From assembly GCF_030814435.1 (NCBI RefSeq), contig NZ_JAUSUW010000002.1:372001-436000 (forward strand): a stretch of DNA of 64,000 nucleotides, read 5' to 3'. The DNA comes from Peteryoungia aggregata LMG 23059. Its GTDB lineage: Bacteria > Pseudomonadota > Alphaproteobacteria > Rhizobiales > Rhizobiaceae. The notes below the pieces were generated by a model, which worked only from the letters and a program-made list of their open reading frames with translations, made no database searches and was not told the origin of the DNA. Positions within the stretch are counted from its first letter, which is position 1. Each line of letters begins with the position of its first letter. A program made the position numbers and the translations under genes. Below are positions 8,048 to 20,278 of the stretch, in pieces.

Positions 8048-8833
8048 ATGCAGCGTTTTTCCGGACAGACCGTTTTCGTCACGGGTGGCAACAAGGGGAT
8101 TGGACTGGGCATCGCCCGCCGTTTTGCCGAAGAAGGAGCCAAGGTCGCGATCGCCGCGATCGAAGCCGACACCACCGATGTGGCTATGCGTCTCGCATCA
8201 GAGACCGGTACCGAAGTGCTGGGGCTTCAGCTGGATGTCACCGATGGCGTCGCTGTTCGCCAGGCCTATGCCGAGGCGGAAGCCCGCCTCGGTCCGCTCA
8301 GCGTCTCGGTCCAGAATGCCGGTGTGATCACCATCGCGAAGGTCGAGGATCTGAGCGAACGCGAGTGGGACCTCAATCTCGACGTCAACACCAAGGGTGT
8401 CTTCCTCTGCTGCCAGGAGGCGGTTGCCCGCTTCCGCGCCAGCGGCACGAAGGGACGCCTGATCAACACGGCTTCCGGACAAGCCCGCCAGGGCTTCATC
8501 TACACGCCCCACTACGCCGCATCGAAATTCGGGGTCGTCGGCCTGACTCAGAGCCTGGCCAAGGAACTTGCGCGGGAAGGCATCACTGTCAACGCCATCT
8601 GCCCCGGCATCATCCACACCGAGATGTGGGACTACAACGACCGCGTCTGGGGCAAGATGCTCGGCGACTACGGTCCTGGCGAACTGATGGCGGAATGGGT
8701 CGAGGGCATCCCCATGGGCCGCGCCGGTACCCCTGCCGAGGTGGGCGCCCTTGTCGCCTTTCTGGCATCCGCCGATGCGGCCTATATCACCGGCCAGACG
8801 ATCAATGTCGATGGCGGGCTGATCATGTCGTGA
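8048..8833 (+). CDS. Short-chain dehydrogenase/reductase, probable polyol dehydrogenase
   Basis: This is a 261-residue classical SDR. The cofactor motif GGNKGIG lies at residues 13-19, the NAG motif follows in QNAGVITIAK, the catalytic Tyr-Lys is in YAASKFGVVGLTQ with a preceding Ser in TASGQ, and the C-terminal segment is ITGQTINVDGG. The ATG is preceded by AAGGAGGAG. It lies 56 bp after the regulator in the same orientation. The overall pattern resembles NAD-dependent polyol dehydrogenases (sorbitol, xylitol types). With the kinase and transketolase this suggests oxidation of a polyol to a ketose, phosphorylation, then transketolase cleavage. The exact substrate is not determined. Confidence 0.92.
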   Translation: MQRFSGQTVFVTGGNKGIGLGIARRFAEEGAKVAIAAIEADTTDVAMRLASETGTEVLGLQLDVTDGVAVRQAYAEAEARLGPLSVSVQNAGVITIAKVEDLSEREWDLNLDVNTKGVFLCCQEAVARFRASGTKGRLINTASGQARQGFIYTPHYAASKFGVVGLTQSLAKELAREGITVNAICPGIIHTEMWDYNDRVWGKMLGDYGPGELMAEWVEGIPMGRAGTPAEVGALVAFLASADAAYITGQTINVDGGLIMS

Positions 8834-9039
8834 TGTGAGCGCCGAAGTGGGCACCGCATAGAATGCGATACTGCGTGGACAATCCGGCGACAGCAGACCC
8901 TTCCAGGGATGAAACTGGCTGCGACGAGCCCGCCGCAACCAGTCCTTCTTGTCTCATCCCGAGCGTGCGGCCGTTAGCGGGTGCTGAGCGTGTCGACGAT
9001 CCGCTTGAAAAAGTCGAGGTTCTCGCGGTCGAAACCAAG

Positions 9040-9162
9040 AGAGCTGGCCTCACCGTGACCGAAGCGGCTGTGCGCTGGGGCTTCTTTCACCTCGGGCGCT
9101 TCTCCGCTGATTATGCGGCTCTCTTTCAGCGGTATCCACGCGATACCCTCAGGGCGGGCTGA
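9040..9162 (+). pseudogene. Remnant of an AraC-family regulator (C-terminal helix-turn-helix only)
   Basis: The short frame ending at 9162 translates to a stretch containing TEAAVRWGFFHLGRFSADY followed by AALFQRYPRDTLR. This closely resembles the second helix-turn-helix of AraC/XylS proteins. Nothing upstream in this frame back to 8863 resembles the rest of an AraC protein. The fragment overlaps the last codons of oxyR on the opposite strand by about 14 bp. The 8834-9039 interval holds no other gene that I can support. I read this as a truncated relic. Confidence 0.7.
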
Positions 9163-10057
9163 CACCGAAGCCGACAGCAGCCTGCCGGACGACCTCGGCA
9201 ACTTCCGTCAGCTGCTTGGCGATTGGGCTGGTCTTGCGCCAGATCATGCCGATCGTGCGGGACGGTTGCGGATCCTCGAAGCGGGCGATGGAGACATCGG
9301 CGGAGCGGGTTTCTACCGGCATGGCGATCTCTGGTATCAGCGTGACACCAATACCTGCCCCGACCATCTGGACCAGGGTCGAGAGCGAGCTGCCGTCGAG
9401 GATCTCGCGCGGGCGGACAGCTCCCATGTCGCAGAAGGAGAGCGCCTGCTCGCGGAAGCAATGCCCCTCCTCCAGCAGCAGCAGCCGCATTTCGCGCAGC
9501 ATGTCGCGATTGGGAACAGGCTTTTCGGCGTCCGCCTTCGGGCGGACAAGCACGAAACTCTCCTCGAAGAGCGGAATCTCGGTCAGGGATGACTCCGAAA
9601 CCGGCAAGGCCACGATCGCCGTGTCGAGGCGGCCTTCTGCTAGCTCCTGCAGGAGCTTCGGCGTCACGGTCTCACGCACATGGATGTCTAGATCAGCATT
9701 CTGGCGTGTCAATGCCGAGATCATTCCCGGCAGGAGATAGGGTGCAACGGTCGGTATGACACCGATGCGCAACCGCCCGACGAGCTGTCTGCGGTGAGCG
9801 CGGGCGAGGTCTCCGAGCTCGTCCACGGAGCGCAGGATGTCGCGGACCCTCAGGAGAAATTCCTCACCGAAAGCAGAGAGGCGCAGCTGACGCGCCGCCC
9901 GCTCGAACAGCTCGGCACCCAGCGCCTCTTCAAGCTCCTTGATCTGTACCGACAGGGCCGGCTGGGAAATCGAGCAGGCCTCGGCCGCCCGGCCGAAGTG
10001 GCCATGCCGGGCCAGCGCATCGAAATATCGCAGCTGGCGGAGCGTGAAATTGATCAT
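9149..10057 (-). CDS. oxyR: LysR-family hydrogen peroxide sensor OxyR
   Basis: This 302-residue protein has an N-terminal LysR winged helix (LRYFDALARHGHFGRAAE, SQPALSVQIKELE) and a C-terminal periplasmic-binding-like sensor domain. Two cysteines in EEGHCFREQALSFCD fall at residues 200 and 209, matching the peroxide-reactive pair C199/C208 known in E. coli OxyR. It is divergent from katG, the classical OxyR target, with a 262-bp shared regulatory region. The function as a peroxide-activated regulator of katG is therefore well supported. Confidence 0.95.
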   Translation of the reverse strand: MINFTLRQLRYFDALARHGHFGRAAEACSISQPALSVQIKELEEALGAELFERAARQLRLSAFGEEFLLRVRDILRSVDELGDLARAHRRQLVGRLRIGVIPTVAPYLLPGMISALTRQNADLDIHVRETVTPKLLQELAEGRLDTAIVALPVSESSLTEIPLFEESFVLVRPKADAEKPVPNRDMLREMRLLLLEEGHCFREQALSFCDMGAVRPREILDGSSLSTLVQMVGAGIGVTLIPEIAMPVETRSADVSIARFEDPQPSRTIGMIWRKTSPIAKQLTEVAEVVRQAAVGFGVSPP

Positions 10058-12497
<2,440 letters not shown>

Positions 12498-12543
12498 GAG
12501 CGACAACCAGGGGGCTCGCAACCAAGTCCCCTGCCCGACCCAG

Positions 12544-12577
12544 AAGCCGGAGATGCTGAAGCATCTCCGGCTTTTTT
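12544..12577 (+). terminator. Rho-independent terminator of katG
   Basis: A perfect 13-bp stem AAGCCGGAGATGC / GCATCTCCGGCTT with a TGAA loop is followed directly by a T-run, 46 bp after the katG stop. Confidence 0.95.
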
Positions 12578-12613
12578 CGTCTTGCACGCCTCGTGAGCGA
12601 ATAGATCAGCGCT

Positions 12614-13726
12614 TCACTTCAGGAAGGCGCGGAAGCGTTGCAGCGACAGGAAAAAGAAGACCGTGGAGATCGCAATCAATGCCAGGATCTGCGGCCAGAC
12701 CACCGCGAGACCGGCGTCGCGGAACAACACTGCCTGTGCCATGATGACGAAATGCGTGTTGGGCGCCGCAGACATGATCCATTGGATCACCTCTGGCATG
12801 CTCTCGCGGGGTGTCATGCCACCTGAAAGGATCTGCAGAGGCAGAAGGACGAGCATGAGCAGGAGGCCGAACTGCGGCATTGATCCAGCAACCGTCGCCA
12901 GGAAAATGCCCATGCAGGTGGCGGCAACGAGCTGCAGCGCCGCGCCGACGAGAAAGAGGGTCAGGGATCCCTGCAGCGGCACATCCAGGGCTCCTTCGAC
13001 AACCACGAAAAGCGAGAAGATCGTCGCCAGCAGCACGACGAGACCCATCGACCAGATCTTGCTCAGCATGATCTCCGCCGGCGTCACAGGCATGACCAGC
13101 AGATGCTCGATGGTTCCATGCTCTCGCTCCCGAATGAGGGCGGCCCCCGTGAGGATGATCGACAGCATGGTCACGGCGGAAATGACCTCGTTGATCGAAC
13201 CGAACCATCCCTTGTCCAGTTCCGGGTTGAAGCGCGCCCTCAGGGACAGCGCCACCGTAGGCGTCGTCTGCGTGTCTCCACGGTCGAGGAAGCCATTGAC
13301 CTCCCGGCTTACGATCTCCTGGATGTAGCGCCCCCCGGAGAAAGCCTGGGTCATGCGGGTGGCGTCGACGTTGAGCTGAATCTGCGGGACCTTTCCCGCC
13401 AGAAGGTCGTGCTGGAAGCTCGGCGGGATATCCAGCACGAAGGTATCGGTTCCAGCGTTCATCCGGGTATCGATCTCGGCCGTCGTGATCATCTGCGGCG
13501 GCAGGAAATACGGCGGATAGAGCGCATTTTCGATGCGCGCCGACACCTGCGAGCGGTCCTCGTCGACGATAGCGACCGCCGCCTTGTTGAGCGTCTCCGG
13601 CTCCGCTGTCGCGGCCGTGTAGATATTGAGGGTGAAGGCATAGACGATAAGGAACATCAGGGCCGGATCTCGAGCCAGACCGCGCAGTTCCTTGATGCCG
13701 AGCTGCAGGATATTTGCCAGTCGCAT
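12614..13726 (-). CDS. ABC-2 type transporter permease (YhhJ/YbhR-like)
   Basis: This 370-residue inner-membrane protein has one N-terminal transmembrane helix (about residues 20-38), a large periplasmic domain (about 40-170) and five C-terminal helices, the ABC2_membrane_3 arrangement. The motif LIREREHGTIEHLLVMPVT is characteristic of this permease class. It starts 3 bp after the stop of the ATPase-permease fusion, so it is the last gene of a three-gene operon. The homologous E. coli YhiI-RbbA-YhhJ set is a predicted export system. The substrate is unknown. Confidence 0.92.
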   Translation of the reverse strand: MRLANILQLGIKELRGLARDPALMFLIVYAFTLNIYTAATAEPETLNKAAVAIVDEDRSQVSARIENALYPPYFLPPQMITTAEIDTRMNAGTDTFVLDIPPSFQHDLLAGKVPQIQLNVDATRMTQAFSGGRYIQEIVSREVNGFLDRGDTQTTPTVALSLRARFNPELDKGWFGSINEVISAVTMLSIILTGAALIREREHGTIEHLLVMPVTPAEIMLSKIWSMGLVVLLATIFSLFVVVEGALDVPLQGSLTLFLVGAALQLVAATCMGIFLATVAGSMPQFGLLLMLVLLPLQILSGGMTPRESMPEVIQWIMSAAPNTHFVIMAQAVLFRDAGLAVVWPQILALIAISTVFFFLSLQRFRAFLK

Positions 13727-13729
13727 GGC

Positions 13730-16507
13730 TCACACCGCCTGTTTCTTGAGAAGGGAGGCACCAAGCAGAAGCAGTACCGGGCCGACGATCGCCAGCGCGA
13801 CGATCTGGGGTCCGAGATCGGCGAAATGCAGCCCCTTTGAAAAGACGCCGCGCGAGATCGTCACGAAGTGGCTTGCCGGGTAGACCTGGCCGATCAACGC
13901 ACCTGCCCCCTCAAGCGCTGAGACCGGCGACAGCATGCCGGAGAACTGCACGGCCGGAATGATCGTCAGCAAGGTGGTGCCGAAGATTGCCGAGATCTGG
14001 CTCTTCATGAAGCTCGAAAGCAGCAGCCCGAGCGCGGTCGCGGCGAACACATAGAGGAACGCACCCAGCGCCAGCACGGCAAAGCTTCCCGTGAGCGGCA
14101 CCTGGAAACCGAAGACTGCAAAGCCGGTCAGCATCAGAAAATTGAGAAAGGCGATGCCGATATAGGGAAGCTGCTTGCCCAGCAGGAATTCAAGCCTGGT
14201 CACCGGTGTCACGTAGAAATTGATGATCGAGCCCAGTTCCTTCTCGCGTACCACGCTGAGGACGGACAACATGGCAGGTATGAGCATAAGCAGCAGGGGA
14301 ATGACCGCCGGCACCATGGCCACCAGGCTCTCGACATTGGGGTTGTACCTGTACCGCAGTTCTATATCGAAGCGCGGCGCGAAGGCTTGGTCGCCATAAA
14401 GTTCGCGGGCTTTGCGGGCGAGCCAGGTCGCATGCATGCCCTGGACATATCCGGAAACGGTCTCCGCCCGAGATGGCATTGCGCCGTCAATCCAGGCGCC
14501 GACCTCGACGCTGCGATTGCCGCGCGACAGATCACGCGCAAAGCCGGGCGGGATCTCGATCGCAAGGCTGATTTCGCCGGCCCGCATCCGGCGATCGAGG
14601 TCGTCATAGTCGATGATCGGCGGCCGTTCGATGAAGTAACGGGAACCGGCGATCTCCGCGACGTATTCCCGGCTCAGGACGGTATCGTCCCGGTCGAGGG
14701 CGGCGAAGGTCAGGTTCTCGACATCGAGATTGATGCCGTAGCCGATGACGAACATCAGTATCAGGCTGCCGAGCATGGCGAGCGTGGCCCGGATCGGATC
14801 TCGAACAAGTTCGAGCGCCTCGCGCCGACTGAAGGCCAGCAAACGCCGGCGATCGAGAAGCGGACGATGCCGCCGCCTCGGCCTGGGGGCCAGGGACGGG
14901 GGGGCGACCACCTCGCTGTTCTCCGCGCTGAACTTCGGCACAGTCTCTTCGCCGATCGCGTCTTCGAGATACTGTATGAAGGCCTGCTCCAGGTTCTCGG
15001 CCTTGCGGCGAGACACGATCGCCTCGGGTGTATCGGTCACCAGGACCTTGCCCGCATGCATCAGGGAGATCCGATCGCATAGAGCTGCCTCGTTCATGAA
15101 ATGGGTCGAGACGAAGATCGTCACGCTGTCCCGTCGTGAGAGGTCTGCAAGCAACTGCCAGAAACCATCGCGCGCCACCGGATCGACGCCCGAGGTGGGT
15201 TCGTCGAGGATCAGGATATCCGGGCGATGGATCAGGGCGACCGCCAACGACAGGCGCTGGCGCATGCCAAGCGGCAGGGATTCCGGCCATTCGTCGAGCA
15301 CTGCGGCAAGACCGAATTCGCCCACCAGCTCAGCAATGCGCGGTGCAATCTCGGACTCCGCCATGCCGAAGAGGCGACCATGCAGCTCCAGATTCTGGCG
15401 CAGCGTCAGTTCGCCGTAAAGCGAGAAGGCCTGGCTCATGTAGCCGACGCGACGACGGATGGCGATGTCCTTGGGGTCTACGGGATGGCCGAACACTTCA
15501 GCCGTACCCTCGCTGGCGGCCAGGAGACCGGTCAGCATCTTCATGGTCGTCGTCTTGCCGCAGCCGTTCGATCCGAGGAAGCCGAAGATCTCTCCCCGCG
15601 GGATCTCGAAACTGACATCGTCTACCGCGGTGAAATCACCGAAGCGCATGGTCAGGTGATCGGCCCGGATTGCGATCTCAGCCGTGGCTCCCGCATCCCG
15701 GGCCGGAATCTGGAGAGGTTCCGCGCGCCCGCGTTTCTCCTCCGGCAACAACGCAACAAAGGCCGCATCGAGGGTCTCGGTCGCCGTGCTCTCACGTAGT
15801 TCGGCCGGGGTCCCCGTCGCCAGGATCCGCCCGGCATCCATGGCCACCAGCCAGTCGAAACGCTCGGCCTCTTCCATGTAGGCCGTCGCGACGACGACAC
15901 TCATGCCGGGCCGCTCTGCACGGATGCCGTCAATCAGTTCCCAGAACTGGCGACGCGAGAGGGGATCGACGCCGGTCGTCGGCTCATCGAGGATCAGGAG
16001 GTCCGGATCATGGATCAGGGCACAGCAGAGGCCGAGCTTCTGCTTCATGCCCCCCGATAGCTTGCCGGCCGGGCGATCGGCAAAGGGCGTCAACCCCGTT
16101 GCCCGAAGGAGCCCGGCGATCCGATGCTCGCGCTCGGCTCGATCCTGACCGAACAATCGCCCGAAGAATTCCGCATTCTCGAAAACCGAGAGCGTGGGAT
16201 AGAGATTCTTGCCCAGTCCCTGCGGCATATAGGCGATGCGCGGGCAGGTTCTGGCTCGATGCGATGATCGCGCCATATCGCCGCCGAAGACCTCCACGCG
16301 ACCGGACTGAATGACACGCGCGCCGGAGACGAGGGAGAGCAGGCTGGACTTGCCGACGCCGTCGGGTCCGATCAGGCCCACCATACGGCCTGCCGGTATG
16401 TCGAGCGAGATGGCGCGCAGGGCTTCGGTCCTGCCATAGGAGAGGCTTACGTCCTCAAGCCGCACCACCGGGTGCCCTGCCTGATCGTCTTGCAGCGCTC
16501 CCGTCAT
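13730..16507 (-). CDS. RbbA-like fusion: two ABC ATPase domains plus ABC-2 permease
   Basis: This 925-residue protein joins two complete ABC ATPase domains to a membrane domain. The first Walker A is GPDGVGKSS near residue 37, the first signature LSGGMKQK, and the first Walker [19 protein letters not shown]. The second Walker A is [10 protein letters not shown] near residue 315, the second signature region is [11 protein letters not shown], and the second Walker [14 protein letters not shown]. The permease half begins near residue 560 with an N-terminal helix, a periplasmic domain and C-terminal helices including the VREKELGSI motif. The second-domain signature LPLGM departs from LSGGQ. It lies 1 bp after the HlyD gene. 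The family is annotated as ribosome-associated ATPase/putative transporter; the operon context favours export. Confidence 0.93.
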   Translation of the reverse strand: MTGALQDDQAGHPVVRLEDVSLSYGRTEALRAISLDIPAGRMVGLIGPDGVGKSSLLSLVSGARVIQSGRVEVFGGDMARSSHRARTCPRIAYMPQGLGKNLYPTLSVFENAEFFGRLFGQDRAEREHRIAGLLRATGLTPFADRPAGKLSGGMKQKLGLCCALIHDPDLLILDEPTTGVDPLSRRQFWELIDGIRAERPGMSVVVATAYMEEAERFDWLVAMDAGRILATGTPAELRESTATETLDAAFVALLPEEKRGRAEPLQIPARDAGATAEIAIRADHLTMRFGDFTAVDDVSFEIPRGEIFGFLGSNGCGKTTTMKMLTGLLAASEGTAEVFGHPVDPKDIAIRRRVGYMSQAFSLYGELTLRQNLELHGRLFGMAESEIAPRIAELVGEFGLAAVLDEWPESLPLGMRQRLSLAVALIHRPDILILDEPTSGVDPVARDGFWQLLADLSRRDSVTIFVSTHFMNEAALCDRISLMHAGKVLVTDTPEAIVSRRKAENLEQAFIQYLEDAIGEETVPKFSAENSEVVAPPSLAPRPRRRHRPLLDRRRLLAFSRREALELVRDPIRATLAMLGSLILMFVIGYGINLDVENLTFAALDRDDTVLSREYVAEIAGSRYFIERPPIIDYDDLDRRMRAGEISLAIEIPPGFARDLSRGNRSVEVGAWIDGAMPSRAETVSGYVQGMHATWLARKARELYGDQAFAPRFDIELRYRYNPNVESLVAMVPAVIPLLLMLIPAMLSVLSVVREKELGSIINFYVTPVTRLEFLLGKQLPYIGIAFLNFLMLTGFAVFGFQVPLTGSFAVLALGAFLYVFAATALGLLLSSFMKSQISAIFGTTLLTIIPAVQFSGMLSPVSALEGAGALIGQVYPASHFVTISRGVFSKGLHFADLGPQIVALAIVGPVLLLLGASLLKKQAV

Positions 16508-16508
16508 C

Positions 16509-17579
16509 TCACTGCACCAAAGTCGTCGTCAGGCTTTCGGGCCAGGGGGCTGCAGGATCCAGATTGACATACGCGATCCCCGGCAGCCCCGTCTTGACCT
16601 GCTGAATGTATTTCTTGAGCAAGACCTCGGGGATCTGTGCCTTGACACGGAACATCAGTTTTTCCCGTTCCTCGTCGGTCTCGACAGTCTTCGGCGTGAA
16701 CTGCGCGACATCGGCGACAAAGCTGACCTTTGCCGGAATGGTATAGGCAGGTGCCGCATCAAGGACGATCCGTGCCTCACTGCCCAGGGCAATCTGGCCG
16801 GCCTCTGCCGTCGGCAGGAAGAAGGCAATATAGACATCGGAGAGATCGACGATGTTGAGAACGCGCCCGCCCGCACCGAGAACCTCGCCGAGCTGTGCCA
16901 CGCGATACTGTACGCGTCCGTCGCGGGGCGAGCGCAAGGTGCTGTCGGCAATGTCGGCCTCGATGCTCTCGACCGCTGCAGCGGCCGCAGCGACAGCCGC
17001 TTCGGCGTCGATGACCTGAGCGCGGGCCGCACCGATTGCGGCCTCCGAGGCTGCAACCTGAGCCTTGGCTGCGGCAAGCGCCGCGCGGGCGCTCGCGGTG
17101 GCCGCACGATCGTCATCGACCACCTGCTGGCTGGTCGTGCGGCTTTCCATGAGGCGCTCCGTGCGGGCCAGCGTCGTCTCCGCCGAATTCAACTGCGCCT
17201 CACGCTGCGCCACCGTCGCCAGCGCCGCTTCGCGTTCGGCCTCGCGCTGAGCGACAACGCTCCCGGCGGTATCGACACCAATCAAGGCCCTGCGATGTTC
17301 CGCCACTGCCTGGCGTCGACGCGCATCGAGTTGGTCCGTATCCATGACGGCGAGCACCTGTCCGGTCGTCACCACGTCCCCCTCGCCGACCAGGATCTCC
17401 TTGACCCTTCCGCCGGTTTTCGTGGAAATGTCGATCTCAACGGCCTCAATGCGACCGTTGCCATGGGCGATGTTGGCGGGAAGGCCATCACCCTCATAGG
17501 TCTTCCAGCCGAAATAGGCGGCACCACCCGCCACGATCAAAACCAATGCGGCCAGCCAGCCGCCCTGACGCTTCGCCAT
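16509..17579 (-). CDS. HlyD-family periplasmic adaptor (membrane fusion protein)
   Basis: This 356-residue adaptor spans the periplasm and connects the inner-membrane transporter to an outer channel. It has an N-terminal anchor helix (about residues 8-24), a lipoyl-like segment ([17 protein letters not shown]), a long Ala-rich coiled coil (about 78-205), the second lipoyl half ([20 protein letters not shown]) and a beta-barrel domain. The start at 17579 follows GGAGAACGGGT; the frame is open to 17645. It is the first gene of the operon with the RbbA-like and YhhJ-like genes. No TolC-like gene lies alongside. Confidence 0.92.
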   Translation of the reverse strand: MAKRQGGWLAALVLIVAGGAAYFGWKTYEGDGLPANIAHGNGRIEAVEIDISTKTGGRVKEILVGEGDVVTTGQVLAVMDTDQLDARRRQAVAEHRRALIGVDTAGSVVAQREAEREAALATVAQREAQLNSAETTLARTERLMESRTTSQQVVDDDRAATASARAALAAAKAQVAASEAAIGAARAQVIDAEAAVAAAAAAVESIEADIADSTLRSPRDGRVQYRVAQLGEVLGAGGRVLNIVDLSDVYIAFFLPTAEAGQIALGSEARIVLDAAPAYTIPAKVSFVADVAQFTPKTVETDEEREKLMFRVKAQIPEVLLKKYIQQVKTGLPGIAYVNLDPAAPWPESLTTTLVQ

Positions 17580-17706
17580 ACCCGTTCTCCGCGATCCGAC
17601 GGACGCAATCGCCAGCGTCCTCTGGCGATTCATACTGGGCAACACGCGCGCCGAACTTGATCTGCGTCAATTAGAGATTGCTATGGGCGACAACATTCGC
17701 GTCGAC

Positions 17707-17739
17707 AAAAAACACCGCCCCGGCGAGCCGGGGCGGTGT
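17707..17739 (-). terminator. Rho-independent terminator of galE
   Basis: Read on the minus strand, a perfect 12-bp stem ACACCGCCCCGG / CCGGGGCGGTGT with a 4-base loop is followed by a run of six T. It lies just downstream of the galE stop. Confidence 0.92.
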
Positions 17740-17764
17740 CTCTCTGGCGCAACAAACTGCGAAT

Positions 17765-18796
17765 TCAGAAACCGCTGGCGAGCCGGCGGCGAAGATCCTT
17801 GATGTCGGGCGCTGCCAGTTCCTCAAGGCGACGCTCCCATGACAGCGCGGTATCGACGATCACCCCGAGGTCGTTGTAGCGCGGGACCCAGCCGAGAACC
17901 TGCTTGGCCAACGTCGAATCCGCCACCACCAGCGGTGCATCACCCGGGCGCCGGGGGGCGTAGTCCACCCTGAAGTCGACATTCGTGGCACGGCGCACCG
18001 CCTCGACGATATCGAGAACCGAGTAACCCTTGCCATAACCACAATTGGCGACAAGCGGACCGCCGCCCCTGCGCAGGTAGGTCAAGGCCTGTAGATGCGC
18101 GTCGACGAGGTCGTTGATATGGATGTAATCACGCACGCCCGTGCCATCGGGGGTATCGTAATCCGTGCCATAGACCGACATCGCGGATCGCTTGCCGAGT
18201 GCTGCCTCGCAGGCGACCTTGAGCAGGTGGGTGGCTCCGGCCGCCGAATTTCCGGCGCGCCCCTTCACGTCGGCACCGGCCACGTTGAAATACCTGAGGG
18301 CGACGTAGCAGAGACCATGAGCGCGCGCGGTGTCGCGCAGCATCATCTCACTCATCAGCTTGGACTGGCCGTAGGGGGATTCCGGTCGGAGAGGTGCGTC
18401 CTCGCGCACAGGAAGCGGCTTGTCCGGCAGCCCGTAAACCGCAGCGGTCGAGGAGAAGATGACCTTGTCGATACCCGCCTTCACGGCGGCCTGCAGCAGG
18501 CGCCGGGTGTTTTCGGTGTTGTTCTCGTAGTAGTTCAACGGATCGGCGATCGACTCGGGCACCACGATCGAGCCGGCGAAATGAATGATCGCCTCGATGT
18601 CGTTCTCGGCAAATACCTGCTTGAGCACGTTGGGCTTGCCGATGTCACCCAGATAGAAACGTGCCTCCGGCGCTACCGCCCAGCGGAAGCCGGTTGACAG
18701 CCGATCGACCACGACGACTTCCTCGCCCGCGTCGAGGAGAGCCCAGACCATGTGGCTGCCGATAAACCCGGCGCCACCTGTCACCAAGATCGCCAT
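17765..18796 (-). CDS. galE: UDP-glucose 4-epimerase GalE
   Basis: This 343-residue extended SDR interconverts UDP-glucose and UDP-galactose, supplying galactose for surface polysaccharides or the Leloir pathway. It has the N-terminal NAD motif TGGAGFIGSH, the catalytic SSTAAVYG and YGQSK (Tyr-Lys) motifs, RYFNVAGA, and GTGVRDYIHINDL. Length matches the family. The gene has its own terminator and an AT-richer upstream region (18797-18977), so it appears monocistronic. Confidence 0.96.
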   Translation of the reverse strand: MAILVTGGAGFIGSHMVWALLDAGEEVVVVDRLSTGFRWAVAPEARFYLGDIGKPNVLKQVFAENDIEAIIHFAGSIVVPESIADPLNYYENNTENTRRLLQAAVKAGIDKVIFSSTAAVYGLPDKPLPVREDAPLRPESPYGQSKLMSEMMLRDTARAHGLCYVALRYFNVAGADVKGRAGNSAAGATHLLKVACEAALGKRSAMSVYGTDYDTPDGTGVRDYIHINDLVDAHLQALTYLRRGGGPLVANCGYGKGYSVLDIVEAVRRATNVDFRVDYAPRRPGDAPLVVADSTLAKQVLGWVPRYNDLGVIVDTALSWERRLEELAAPDIKDLRRRLASGF

Positions 18797-18977
18797 GACT
18801 TTTCTTCCCGTTGTTTTTTCTTATCGGGACAAAAAAGCACGAGCACCTTACGGAGTACTTATGGGCGACACCCAAGGCACTGAAAGAGCTTATCTATTTG
18901 GTTTCTTCGTTAAGTCGATGTGAGCGTTTTCTCTCAAGTTTTAATGAAGGCTGAGGCTGAGCCAAAGCCTGTCGGTC

Positions 18978-20147
18978 TTAGAGCGACTTCACATAGCGGC
19001 TCAACCGCTCTGCGGCATCGACGATCTGGGCGGGATTGCGCAGGAAGCAGGCGCGAAGAAACGGAAGGCCGCCCTCACCGAACGCCGTTCCCGGCGCCAG
19101 GCCCACCCCCGTCTTGTCGACGATGTCGAGAGCCGCCTTCCGGCTGTCGGTGATCCCATCAATTTTCAGGAAGGCATAGAGTGCTCCTTCCGGCTTCAGC
19201 GTCTCCACCCTGTTGGTAGCGATCAGAGCATCGCAGAGAATGTCACGCGATGCCGTCGCCCGGGCAATGTTCTCACGCACGAAATCGTCGCCCTGGTCGA
19301 GCGCGACAACCGCGCCGCGCTGCATGAACTGGGCGACCCCGGAGGTGGAATACTGAATGAGATTTTCCAGGACCTGTCCGAGTTCCGGAGGGGCCACGAT
19401 CCAGCCGACGCGCCAGCCGGTCATCGACCAGTTCTTCGAGAAGGAGTTGGCGAACATCACCTTGTCACCCTCCTCCATGACATCGAGGAAGGACGGCGCG
19501 CGCTCCTCGGCAGCATAATGGTAGAGCGCATATATTTCGTCGGCGAGGATCCAGACTCCATGCCGACGCGCGATTTCGAGGATCGCCTTCAGATCTTCGC
19601 GCGTCGCTGTCCAGCCGGTCGGGTTGGACGGGGTGTTGATGAAGAGCGCGCGGGTTTTCGGCGTAATGGCCTTTTCCAATCGATCAAGATCGAGCATCCA
19701 GCGGCCATCGGTGAAGGAGAGCGGCACGCAGACCGACTTGGCGCCGGCGAGATCGATCGCCGAGACAATGTTGGGCCAGCAGGGCGAGAGATAGATCATT
19801 TCGTCGCCCGGCGAGGTCAGCGCCTGGACCGCAAGCGCGATCGCCTGCATGCCGGAGGCGGTGACATAGAAATGTTCGACCGGCAGGTCGACGGCGAAAT
19901 GGCGCTGGTAATAGCGCGACAGCGCCTGCCTCAGCTCAGGAATGCCGCGCTGCCAGGTGTAGAAGGTCTCGCCGGCCAGAAGGGCCTCGCTCGCGGCCCG
20001 ATTGATGAAATCGGGCGTCGAAAGATCCCCCTCGCCCGCCCAGAGCGGCAGAAGCCCGTCGCGTCCGCGCGCGTAGTTGATGATCTCGACGATCCCGCTT
20101 TCCGGGGCGGCGAGCGCGCGGGGGCTTAGGCTGTCCAGCAAGGTCAT
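18978..20147 (-). CDS. PLP-dependent aminotransferase, class I/II
   Basis: This is a 389-residue fold-type I aminotransferase. It shows the cofactor region FYVTASGMQAIALAVQAL, the NTPSNPTG motif, the DEIYALYHY segment and the PLP-lysine motif SFSKNWSMTGWRVGW near residue 235. It ends with the substrate-carboxylate Arg region FLRACFLRNP. The family includes aspartate and aromatic aminotransferases; substrate is not determined. It is not clearly in an operon: galE lies 181 bp away and mscL 131 bp away, all leftward. Confidence 0.92.
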   Translation of the reverse strand: MTLLDSLSPRALAAPESGIVEIINYARGRDGLLPLWAGEGDLSTPDFINRAASEALLAGETFYTWQRGIPELRQALSRYYQRHFAVDLPVEHFYVTASGMQAIALAVQALTSPGDEMIYLSPCWPNIVSAIDLAGAKSVCVPLSFTDGRWMLDLDRLEKAITPKTRALFINTPSNPTGWTATREDLKAILEIARRHGVWILADEIYALYHYAAEERAPSFLDVMEEGDKVMFANSFSKNWSMTGWRVGWIVAPPELGQVLENLIQYSTSGVAQFMQRGAVVALDQGDDFVRENIARATASRDILCDALIATNRVETLKPEGALYAFLKIDGITDSRKAALDIVDKTGVGLAPGTAFGEGGLPFLRACFLRNPAQIVDAAERLSRYVKSL

Positions 20148-20278
20148 GGGGTCTTCACTCCTTCGATCGGTGCGGAATGTCTAACCGATCACCGGGCAAA
20201 AATCCCATGATATTACGTGAGGATGATATTGATCCTGCTGATGGGTTCCGCGACCCGCAAATGGTCGCAGTCCCATAT

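Noticed and set aside
8863-9039. Upstream part of the frame leading to the AraC relic
   Set aside because: It is open but lacks AraC-like or other motifs, so the relic is limited to 9040-9162.
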